From: Sphingomonas sp. PP-CE-1G-424
GTDB taxonomy: Bacteria > Pseudomonadota > Alphaproteobacteria > Sphingomonadales > Sphingomonadaceae
DNA length: 64,000 nt
Reading direction: 5' to 3'
Assembly (NCBI RefSeq): GCF_004341085.1
Contig: NZ_SLXW01000003.1
Location: 372,001-436,000, forward strand
Part shown: piece after piece, positions 50,363 to 57,777 of the stretch
Layout: each line of letters opens with the position of its first letter
Numbering within the stretch: the stretch's first letter is position 1
Translations under genes and position numbers: made by a program
Notes under the pieces: model-generated
Told to the model about the DNA's origin: nothing
Databases searched by the model: none
Seen by the model: the letters and a program-made list of their open reading frames with translations, nothing else

Positions 50363-51433
50363 TCAGGCGTCGACGGTGATCACACCGCGACGGATCTGGT
50401 CCAACTCGATGCTCTCGTACAACGCCTGGAAATTGCCGTTGCCGAAGCCCTCATTCCCCTTGCGCTGGATGATTTCGAAGAAGATCGGCCCGAACATGTT
50501 TTCGGTGAAGATCTGCAGCAACAGCCCCTCCTCGCCTACGTTACCGTCGATCAGGATGCGGTTGCGGCGCAGGCGTTCGAGGTCGTGGCCGTGGTTCGGC
50601 ACGCGCTTGTCGACCAGCTCGTAATAGGTCTCGATCGTGTCCTGCAGCTTGACGCCGCGCGCGCGCAGTTTCTCGACCGTCTCGAAGATATCGTCGGTGG
50701 TCAGCGCCAGATGCTGGATGCCCTCGCCGTTGTAATCCTTGATGAATTCCTCGATCTGGCTCTTGTCGTCCTGGCTCTCGTTGAGCGGGATGCGGATCGC
50801 GCGGTCGGGCGCGATCATCGCCTGGCTGAACAGACCGGTCGCCTTGCCCTTGATGTCGAAATACTTCTGCTCCTCGAAGCCGAAGATCTGGCCGTAGAAC
50901 TCGGCCCAGGTCCTCATCTGGCCACGCTTCACGTTGTGCGTGAGGTGATCGAGCAGATCGAGGCCGACGTTGTTAGCGGCCTCCGCTTCGGCCGCGCCCG
51001 GAACCGCGTTCCAGTCGTCATACAGGCTGCCGGCCGCGCCATGCTTGTCGACCAGATACAGCAGGGAACCGCCGATCCCTTCGAGCACATAGCTGCCCTC
51101 GCCGAGCGCGCCCATGCTGGCATCGGCCGCCTTGGCGCCGCGTGCGAGCGCCGCGTCGAACGCTTCCTTGGCGTCATGGACGCGGAACGCCATGCCGCTC
51201 GCCGACGGGCCGTGTTCCGCACGGAACGCCGCCGCATGACCACCGTCCTCACGGTTGAGGAGCAGGTTGATGCGGCCCTGCTTGTAGCGCGTGACCGCCT
51301 TGGTTGGGTGGGTCGAGGCAGCGACGAAGCCGAACTGCTCGAACTGCGCGGCCATCCGGTCGGGATCGGGCGAGGTGAATTCGGCGAACTCGAACCCGTC
51401 GAGACCCATCGGGTTTACGTCCATATGGTCCAT
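50363..51433 (-). CDS. hppD: 4-hydroxyphenylpyruvate dioxygenase
   Basis: 356 residues, two vicinal-oxygen-chelate halves. Fe(II) ligands are seen as His in [14 protein letters not shown], and Glu in [23 protein letters not shown]; the C-terminal segment [20 protein letters not shown] is characteristic. It decarboxylates and hydroxylates 4-hydroxyphenylpyruvate to homogentisate, the step before HmgA. The ATG at 51433 ([16 protein letters not shown]) has AGGAT upstream. Divergent from the MarR regulator, with a dyad operator between them. Confidence 0.95.
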   Translation of the reverse strand: MDHMDVNPMGLDGFEFAEFTSPDPDRMAAQFEQFGFVAASTHPTKAVTRYKQGRINLLLNREDGGHAAAFRAEHGPSASGMAFRVHDAKEAFDAALARGAKAADASMGALGEGSYVLEGIGGSLLYLVDKHGAAGSLYDDWNAVPGAAEAEAANNVGLDLLDHLTHNVKRGQMRTWAEFYGQIFGFEEQKYFDIKGKATGLFSQAMIAPDRAIRIPLNESQDDKSQIEEFIKDYNGEGIQHLALTTDDIFETVEKLRARGVKLQDTIETYYELVDKRVPNHGHDLERLRRNRILIDGNVGEEGLLLQIFTENMFGPIFFEIIQRKGNEGFGNGNFQALYESIELDQIRRGVITVDA

Positions 51434-51449
51434 GATCACATCCTGACAG

Positions 51450-51469
51450 TTGGTATCCGTTGTTACCAA
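51450..51469. promoter_or_regulatory. candidate MarR operator upstream of hppD
   Basis: TTGGTA (51450-51455) and TACCAA (51464-51469) form a perfect 6-bp dyad with an 8-nt spacer in the 79-nt interval between the hppD and marR starts. On the hppD strand a TTGACA hexamer, complement of 51491-51496, lies just upstream. Position suits a shared operator. Confidence 0.55.
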
Positions 51470-51512
51470 TCTGGCGGGTTGAACAACTGGTGTCAATCGT
51501 TACGATTTCCAT

Positions 51513-52001
51513 ATGGCTGACCGCGCACTCGTCCTGGACGATTTCATCCCGTATCGCCTGTCGATCACTTCGAACCTCGTCAGCGAGGCGGTGGCGGATA
51601 CGTACGAGGCGCTGTTCGGGCTGACGATCCCGGAGTGGCGGCTGGTCGCTGTGGTCGCCGAAGCGGACGGAATCACGCAGCAGCAGGTCGGCCAGCAGAC
51701 CCGGATGGACAAGGTGACCGTCAGCCGCGCGGCGATCGCGCTGGTCGAACGCGGGCTGATGCAGCGGCATGCGAACCCCGAGGATCGCCGCTCGCATCTG
51801 TTGAAGCTCACAGGTGATGGTCACACGCTTTACGCCTCGGTCGCGCCAAAAGCGCTCGATCTGGAGCGCCGGATCTTCGCCGGGTTCTCAGGCGCAGAGG
51901 TAGAGCAGTTCGTGGCGATGCTGAGACGGATCGATGCGGTGACGATCGACCTCGTTCAGGACTCCCACGGCGGCGTTGGCGACCAGAGACCACGCAGGTA
52001 A
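51513..52001 (+). CDS. hmgR: MarR family regulator of homogentisate pathway
   Basis: 162 residues. Winged-helix MarR domain with the recognition segment TQQQVGQQTRMDKVTVSRAA and the wing AIALVERGLMQRHANPEDRRSH. It is divergent from hppD and likely represses it until an intermediate such as homogentisate binds (known for related HmgR/MarR regulators; here inferred). Its 3' end overlaps the end of the convergent LysR gene by 46 nt. Confidence 0.85.
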   Translation: MADRALVLDDFIPYRLSITSNLVSEAVADTYEALFGLTIPEWRLVAVVAEADGITQQQVGQQTRMDKVTVSRAAIALVERGLMQRHANPEDRRSHLLKLTGDGHTLYASVAPKALDLERRIFAGFSGAEVEQFVAMLRRIDAVTIDLVQDSHGGVGDQRPRR

Positions 52002-52831
52002 TCGAGTAGCGCGGTGGTACCGGACGACACCGGCCCGCGCGCGTGCACCGCATAGATGCCGACGTCTGCCGAACCGGCGAGTTCCGGGAGGACACGCACG
52101 AGGCGACCGCCCGCCAAGTCCGCGCTGACATCCCATAGCGAGCGCAGCGCGATGCCGACGCCCGCCAGCGTGAGTTCGCGCACCACCTCGCTCGAATTGG
52201 TCGCAACATAGCTCGGGCGATCGATCGTGACGTCGCCATCGGGTCCGGCCAAGCGCCACGGCATCTGGCCTTTCGCTGCAAGCAGGCGGTGTTCCGTAAG
52301 ATCGGCCGCATCGATTGGTGGGCGGTAGCTGGGCGCGGCGCAGAGGACGCGACGGCTGTCGGCGAGGCGATGGCCGGTCAGGCTTGACGGCACGGCTGGG
52401 GCGATCCGGATCGCGAGGTCGAGCCGGTCGCCGATGACGTCCGAGAAGCCGTCCGACAGATCTAGGTCGAGTTCGATCCCCGGATACGCATCGAGAAACG
52501 GCTTCAGGTGCGGCGCGATGTGGAGGCGACCGAACGACGTGGGCGCGCTGACCCGTAGCGGTCCGGCCGGCGTATCCGTGCGGTCCGACACCCGCGCCTC
52601 AGCGTCGCGGATCGCCGCGAGGATCTCCACCATGTCGCGGTGATACGCGGCGCCGCGTGCGGTGAGGTCGAGGCGGCGCGTCGTTCTGTTGAGCAATCGC
52701 ACACCGAGCCGTGCCTCCAGCCGCGCGATCCGCTTTGACACCATTGCCGGCGAGATACCCATCGAACGCCCCGCCGCGCTGAGGCTGGCGGTGCGGACGA
52801 CTTCGGCGAAGAGGACGATATCGGGGTCCAT
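51956..52831 (-). CDS. LysR family transcriptional regulator
   Basis: 291 residues. The HTH lies at residues 1-60 (ASLSAAGRSMGISPAMVSKRIARLEARLGVRLLNRTTRRLDLT) with a periplasmic-binding-like effector domain after residue 90. It is divergent from malate synthase G with 93 nt between starts, so glcB is the most likely target; the effector is unknown. Its stop lies inside the MarR gene on the opposite strand. Confidence 0.9.
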   Translation of the reverse strand: MDPDIVLFAEVVRTASLSAAGRSMGISPAMVSKRIARLEARLGVRLLNRTTRRLDLTARGAAYHRDMVEILAAIRDAEARVSDRTDTPAGPLRVSAPTSFGRLHIAPHLKPFLDAYPGIELDLDLSDGFSDVIGDRLDLAIRIAPAVPSSLTGHRLADSRRVLCAAPSYRPPIDAADLTEHRLLAAKGQMPWRLAGPDGDVTIDRPSYVATNSSEVVRELTLAGVGIALRSLWDVSADLAGGRLVRVLPELAGSADVGIYAVHARGPVSSGTTALLDYLRGLWSPTPPWES

Positions 52832-52924
52832 TCGTTCTCCAGGCGATCAACAGCTTTCGGTTTGTAGTGTCTAGTGGCGAAGGTGGCGGGCGTCTATCGT
52901 GCTGCGAAAGCATAGGAGAGCAGC

Positions 52925-55033
52925 ATGGCCGAGATTGTCGAAAAGGCAGGTCTGAAGATCGCCGCATCGCTCGTGGACTTCATCGAGACACAGGCGTTGC
53001 CGGGGACGGGTCTCGATGCCGCCGCGTTCTGGCAAGGCGTGTCCGATATCTACGCCCGGTTCGCGCCAAAGAACGCCGCGCTGCTCGCTGTCCGCGATGA
53101 CCTTCAGGCTAAGATCGACGCGTGGCACGAAGCCCGCACCGGCAAGCCGATCGACCAGGCGGAGTACCAAGCGTTTCTCCGCGAAATCGGCTATCTAGTC
53201 GACGAGCCTGCGCCGTTCGCGGTCGCCCCGACCAACGTCGATGCGGAGGTTGCCTCGCTCGCCGGCGCGCAGTTGGTGGTGCCGATTCGCAACGCCCGCT
53301 TCCTGTTGAACGCCGCAAACGCGCGTTGGGGGAGCCTGTACGACGCGCTCTACGGCACCGACGCCATTCCCGGTGCGGCGTCAGGCAAGGGGTATGACGC
53401 GGCACGTGGCGCGCTGGTGATCGCCTGGGCGAAGGCGTTTCTAGACGATGCGGTGCAGTTGGCAAACGGATCGTGGACCGGCTGGACCGGTGGCACACCC
53501 GAGCTCGCCGAGCCGAGCCAGCTCGTCGGGCATGCGGGCGACAATATCCTGTTGCGTCACAACGGTCTGCACATCGAACTCGTGATCGACTCTGAGCACC
53601 CGATCGGCTGCGACGACCCCGCAAACCTCGCCGACGTCGTCCTCGAATCCGCACTCAGCACGATTGCCGATCTCGAGGACTCAATCGCCGCGGTCGATGC
53701 CGAGGACAAGGTCGCCGCCTATGCCAATTGGCTAGGGCTGATGAAGGGCGACCTGACCGCCAGCTTCGACAAGGGCGGGCACACAGTCACGCGCAGGCTC
53801 GAAACGGACCGCCACTACACCGCGCCCGACGGCAGCGCGTTCACGCTCCCCGGCCGCAGCCTGATGTTCGTGCGCAACGTCGGGCACCTGATGACCACGC
53901 CCGCGATCTTACTTGCCGACGGCAGCGAGGCACCCGAAGGCATCCTCGACGGCATCGTCACGTCGCTGATCGCGCTGCACGATCTGAACGGCACCGGCCC
54001 GATCCGCAACAGCCGCGCGGGCTCGATCTACATCGTCAAGCCGAAGATGCATGGCCCCGACGAAGCCGCCTTCACCAACCGGCTGTTCGACGCGATCGAA
54101 GACCTGCTCGGCCTTGCGCGCCACACGATCAAGGTCGGCGTGATGGACGAGGAACGCCGCACCTCCGCCAACCTCGCCGCATGCATCGCCGCCGTGAAGG
54201 ACCGCGTCGTGTTCATCAACACCGGCTTCCTCGATCGCACCGGCGACGAGATGCACACCTCGATGCGTGCCGGCCCGATGATCCGCAAGGGCGACATGAA
54301 GGCCTCGTCGTGGATCAAGGCGTATGAGGATCGCAACGTCCAGATCGGTCTCGCCTGCGGGCTCAGCGGCAAGGCGCAGATCGGCAAGGGGATGTGGGCC
54401 GCGCCCGACCGGATGGCGGATATGCTCGAGCAGAAGATCGCGCATCCGATGACCGGCGCGAACACCGCGTGGGTGCCATCGCCGACCGCCGCCACGCTGC
54501 ACGCGACGCATTACCACCGCGTCGACGTGTTCGCGCGGCAGGCGGAGCGCAAGGCCGAGCCGATCGCGTCGCTCGACGCGCTGCTGACGATTCCGGTCGC
54601 GACCGGGCACAACTGGCAGCCCGACGAGGTGCGCGAGGAACTGGAGAACAACGCACAGGGTATCCTGGGGTACGTGGTGCGCTGGGTCGATCAGGGTGTC
54701 GGCTGTTCGAAGGTGCCCGATATCCACGATATCGGCCTGATGGAGGACCGCGCGACGCTGCGGATCAGTTCGCAGCACATGGCGAACTGGCTGCTCCACG
54801 GCATCGCCACGCCCGACGAGGCGGATGCGGCGCTGCGGCAGATGGCGGCGAAGGTCGATGCGCAGAATGCGGGCGATCCGCTGTATCGGCCGATGGCAGG
54901 GCGTGAGGACGAGAGCCTTGCGTTCCAGGCCGCCCGCGCGCTCGTGTTCGATGGCCTGACGCAGCCGAGCGGCTATACCGAACCGCTGCTCCACGCGTTC
55001 CGCGCGCGGGCAAAGGAAAGGGACGCTGCCTGA
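52925..55033 (+). CDS. glcB: malate synthase G
   Basis: 702 residues, the length of the monomeric G isoform. Recognisable parts: [20 protein letters not shown] near residue 120, [48 protein letters not shown] with catalytic Arg/Glu surroundings, and [17 protein letters not shown]. It condenses glyoxylate with acetyl-CoA to malate in the cytosol. The ATG at 52925 has GGAGAG upstream (AGGAGAGCAGC). Followed by a gamma-carbonic anhydrase gene that shares one base (TGATG). Isocitrate lyase is not in this window. Confidence 0.96.
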   Translation: MAEIVEKAGLKIAASLVDFIETQALPGTGLDAAAFWQGVSDIYARFAPKNAALLAVRDDLQAKIDAWHEARTGKPIDQAEYQAFLREIGYLVDEPAPFAVAPTNVDAEVASLAGAQLVVPIRNARFLLNAANARWGSLYDALYGTDAIPGAASGKGYDAARGALVIAWAKAFLDDAVQLANGSWTGWTGGTPELAEPSQLVGHAGDNILLRHNGLHIELVIDSEHPIGCDDPANLADVVLESALSTIADLEDSIAAVDAEDKVAAYANWLGLMKGDLTASFDKGGHTVTRRLETDRHYTAPDGSAFTLPGRSLMFVRNVGHLMTTPAILLADGSEAPEGILDGIVTSLIALHDLNGTGPIRNSRAGSIYIVKPKMHGPDEAAFTNRLFDAIEDLLGLARHTIKVGVMDEERRTSANLAACIAAVKDRVVFINTGFLDRTGDEMHTSMRAGPMIRKGDMKASSWIKAYEDRNVQIGLACGLSGKAQIGKGMWAAPDRMADMLEQKIAHPMTGANTAWVPSPTAATLHATHYHRVDVFARQAERKAEPIASLDALLTIPVATGHNWQPDEVREELENNAQGILGYVVRWVDQGVGCSKVPDIHDIGLMEDRATLRISSQHMANWLLHGIATPDEADAALRQMAAKVDAQNAGDPLYRPMAGREDESLAFQAARALVFDGLTQPSGYTEPLLHAFRARAKERDAA

Positions 55034-55560
55034 TGCCACTCTACGCGATTGAGGGGAAACGACCGACGCTGGCCGACGACGTCTGGGTTGCGCCGTCGGC
55101 CGATGTGATCGGCGACGCGCGACTAGGGGAGGGGGCGAGCGTCTGGTTCGGCACGGTGATCCGCGCCGACAACACACCAATCCTCGTCGGTGCGCGGACC
55201 AACATCCAGGAGGGCGCGATGCTGCACTCCGATCCGGGCGCGCCGCTGACCGTCGGTGAAGCCTGCACGGTGGGCCATCACGCGATCCTCCACGGCTGCA
55301 CGATCGGCGACAATGTGCTGGTCGGGATGGGCGCGACGATCCTCAACAACGCGGTGATCGGCGAGAATTGCCTGATCGGTGCGAACGCGCTGGTGACCGA
55401 GGGGAAGGTGTTTCCGGCCGGGAGCCTGATCGTCGGCGCGCCGGCAAAGGCAGTGCGCGAACTCTCCCCGGAGGCGATTGCGGGGCTGAAGATGTCCGCC
55501 GCGTCGTACGCGGCCAAGCAGCGCGTCTACGCCGAGGGTTTGAGATTGGTCGAGGTATAA
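55033..55560 (+). CDS. gamma-carbonic anhydrase family protein
   Basis: 175 residues, left-handed beta-helix of hexapeptide repeats. The zinc ligands of the Cam-type site appear to be kept: H65 (MLHSD), H82 and H87 (VGHHAILHG). Homologues (YrdA/PaaY) are often called carnitine or transferase-like proteins, but the His set fits carbonic anhydrase or PaaY-like thioesterase. It is coupled to glcB by a one-base overlap, an arrangement whose meaning is unclear. Confidence 0.88.
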   Translation: MPLYAIEGKRPTLADDVWVAPSADVIGDARLGEGASVWFGTVIRADNTPILVGARTNIQEGAMLHSDPGAPLTVGEACTVGHHAILHGCTIGDNVLVGMGATILNNAVIGENCLIGANALVTEGKVFPAGSLIVGAPAKAVRELSPEAIAGLKMSAASYAAKQRVYAEGLRLVEV

Positions 55561-55687
55561 AATCCTCCCCCGCCAGGGGGAGGTGGCTGGCACTTGCCAG
55601 ACGGAGGGGGAGGTAAGGGATAACTTCTGTTCCGTATCCTCCCCCTCCGTCACCTGCGGTGCCACCTCCCCCTGACGGGGGAGGATT
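55561..55687. repeat. nested palindromic intergenic element
   Basis: Outer arms AATCCTCCCCCGCCAGGGGG... (55561-55587) and its near-perfect complement (55661-55687, one mismatch) enclose a second complementary pair, GACGGAGGGGGAGG (near 55599) and CCTCCCCCTCCGTC (near 55638). It fills the gap between the convergent carbonic anhydrase and fadL genes. Confidence 0.85.
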
Positions 55688-55692
55688 ATTCG

Positions 55693-57027
55693 TTAGAAGC
55701 TCAGCCGGCCACCCAGCGACAGCACGACGGCCGACGCATCGCGCAGTGCGCCCGAGGTCAGGATGTTCGTCTGTGCAGCGGTGCCGACATAGGCGGCCGT
55801 CCTGCGGTCGATCGTGGTGTTCTCGAAGTCGACATATTGCGCCGCGGCGTCGAGCGCGATGCGCGAGGTCAACTGGTACGACCCACCCGCTGCATAGGTC
55901 CAGCGGTCGGCATCGGGTACGCGGGCGTCGCGGAGACCGTCCTGCGTCGGCGTCTTGGTGCGCTGGACACCCGCACGGATCGTCGCCTTGGGGGTGACGG
56001 CGTAGTCGAAGCCGCCTGCGAGGCTCCAGCTGTCCTGGTAGTTCTCGGGGATCGCGGTGTTCAGCGGGGCACCGAGGTCGATCGTGTCGAACTTGCTCCA
56101 GTTATACGCGACGACCTGTGCGTTGAGCGTCAGCGCGTTGGTGGCGCGGATGCGACCGGCGACGATCACCTGGCCCGGCGTGTTGAAGCTCGCCTTGGCG
56201 CCATCGATCGAAACGTTCGAGCTTGCCAGCGGACCGACCAGCCCGGTGATGTTCAGGCTGCCCTTCAAATTGTGGCGGATGCTCGACTTGTAGCTGACGC
56301 CGACGGTGGCGAAGTCGTTGTGCAGCTGCACGCCTGCGGTCCAGCCGAAGTCCCAGCCGTCACCCTTCAGCTCCTGGAAGCCGTCGGGCAGCGCCGCGGA
56401 CAGATTGGGAAGCGCGTTATTAAGCGTGGCGTCGGTATATTCGACGTTCAGCGCACCACCGACGCGCAGCCAGTCGGTCACTGCAGCGCCGATCGACGGC
56501 TGGATGTCGATCGTCCGCAGCCGGGTCTTGTCCGCGCTGTAGCGTGCCCAGCTGTTCGCTTCGTAATTGGTGGTAAAGCTGAACGGCGACGTCACCGCCA
56601 GGCCGATCGCGATCCGGTCGGTCAGCGGATAGGCGATCGCGCCCGACGGGACGACACCCTTGTTGATCGGATCGCTCGACGTACCGTTGCCGCCGACCGG
56701 CGCGTAGTTGAACCCGGTTGGCCGGCCAGTCGTGGGCGAGAAGGTTGGCCGGCCGATCAGCGTGCCGGTATCGACGACGTCACCCTTGGGCAGGATCGCA
56801 CTGGCGCTCAGTGTCGCGCTACCGTCGCGGATACCGGCGATCGCGGCCGGGTTCCACCACAGCGAGTCAGGGCCGGTATCGGCGCCTTCACCCGAGAATG
56901 CGCGACCGGCGCCCCGCGCGGACTGTGCCTGGAGATAGAAGGCGTCGGCGTAGGCAGTGCTGGCGAATCCGAAAGCGGACACGAGCGCGGATACCGCGAG
57001 AAGCGGAGCTTTAGCGCGAAAAATCAT
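55693..57027 (-). CDS. fadL: FadL/OmpP1 family outer membrane fatty-acid channel
   Basis: 444 residues with a signal peptide (to about SAFGFASTAYA). The mature N-terminus FYLQAQSARGAGRAFSGEGA and the hatch-like NPAAIAG motif are typical of FadL; the rest is a 14-strand beta barrel ending in aromatic SLGGRLSF. It carries long-chain fatty acids or other hydrophobic compounds into the periplasm. It precedes the beta-oxidation genes on the same strand but is separated from them, and follows the DUF2147 gene by 50 nt, so those two are likely one operon. Confidence 0.9.
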   Translation of the reverse strand: MIFRAKAPLLAVSALVSAFGFASTAYADAFYLQAQSARGAGRAFSGEGADTGPDSLWWNPAAIAGIRDGSATLSASAILPKGDVVDTGTLIGRPTFSPTTGRPTGFNYAPVGGNGTSSDPINKGVVPSGAIAYPLTDRIAIGLAVTSPFSFTTNYEANSWARYSADKTRLRTIDIQPSIGAAVTDWLRVGGALNVEYTDATLNNALPNLSAALPDGFQELKGDGWDFGWTAGVQLHNDFATVGVSYKSSIRHNLKGSLNITGLVGPLASSNVSIDGAKASFNTPGQVIVAGRIRATNALTLNAQVVAYNWSKFDTIDLGAPLNTAIPENYQDSWSLAGGFDYAVTPKATIRAGVQRTKTPTQDGLRDARVPDADRWTYAAGGSYQLTSRIALDAAAQYVDFENTTIDRRTAAYVGTAAQTNILTSGALRDASAVVLSLGGRLSF

Positions 57028-57077
57028 AGATAAGGTCCTGAAAGCTATACTGATAATAGGGAGGTGGAAGCCGCGCC

Positions 57078-57488
57078 TCAGCGCACGCGCGTCCAGGTCT
57101 GGGTCTTGCAGAGCGGGAAGAAGACGCAGCCGCGCAGCTTCAGCTGGTTCGCACCGAGCGGCGTGATCTTGCCGCTATAGGTCTTGCCGTCCTCGGCATT
57201 GTAGACCTGACCGCTGCTCCAGACGCCATCCGAGTCCGGCTTGAACCCGCTGAGCATCTGCATCCCCTGGATCGGGCGATTGCGCAGCGCTGTGTTCGAG
57301 TTGTTCGCATCCTTCATCGAAGGGTTGGCACGCAGTGCGTCGGAGGTGAGGATCTTGCCGCAGATCGACGGGCCGCAGCGGGCGATCTCGACGATGGCGT
57401 TGTGCGTCTCGGTCTTCCAGCGGCCAATGACGGTCTCGGCGGTGGCAGGTGCGCCAGCGAGCATCGCGGCGATAAGAAACAGGGACAT
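57078..57488 (-). CDS. DUF2147 secreted protein
   Basis: 136 residues with a Sec signal peptide (MSLFLIAAMLAGAPATA). The DUF2147 pattern is clear: VIGRWKTE near residue 20, ARCGPSICGKIL, FKPDSDGVWSSGQVYNAEDGKTYSGKI and LRGCVFFPLCKTQTWTRV with paired cysteines. It is a small periplasmic lipocalin-like barrel of unknown ligand, widespread in proteobacteria. Good ribosome site (AGGAGAGG). Probably co-transcribed with fadL. Confidence 0.88.
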   Translation of the reverse strand: MSLFLIAAMLAGAPATAETVIGRWKTETHNAIVEIARCGPSICGKILTSDALRANPSMKDANNSNTALRNRPIQGMQMLSGFKPDSDGVWSSGQVYNAEDGKTYSGKITPLGANQLKLRGCVFFPLCKTQTWTRVR

Positions 57489-57518
57489 CTTCTATCCTCT
57501 CCTAGAATTATGGGGACG

Positions 57519-57589
57519 CCGTATGTGTACGGTCGTTAAAATCTCGTCAGGTCGCCGACGTTATCGCGACCTTGTTGCCGTATACGGCA
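57519..57589. promoter_or_regulatory. paired CCGTA/TACGG dyads upstream of DUF2147-fadL
   Basis: CCGTA-TGTG-TACGG (57519-57532) and the perfect 14-bp palindrome TGCCGTATACGGCA (57576-57589) lie 30 and 90 nt upstream of the DUF2147 start. The shared CCGTA/TACGG halves suggest two binding sites for one dimeric regulator. Confidence 0.5.
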
Positions 57590-57678
57590 GTTCTTGGTCC
57601 CGACTAGAATTGTACGAAGACAAGTCAAGTCTTCTTACTGATTCTGAGCGGTGAAAAAGTGTTCACATCCCTATCCCC

Positions 57679-57771
57679 GTCATTCCCGCGGAGGCGGGAA
57701 CCCATATTGGCTGACGTTGCGATGATGCCACAAAGCCAGCCGAAATGAGTCCCCGCCTGCGCGGGGATGAC
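57679..57771. repeat. palindromic intergenic element, GTCATTCCCGCG family
   Basis: Arms 57679-57705 (GTCATTCCCGCGGAGGCGGG...) and 57745-57771 are imperfect complements (27 nt, about 4 mismatches) with a 39-nt loop. It lies between the fadN stop and the DUF2147 start and resembles the common genome-wide repeat of sphingomonads. Confidence 0.8.
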
Positions 57772-57777
57772 GAACGG

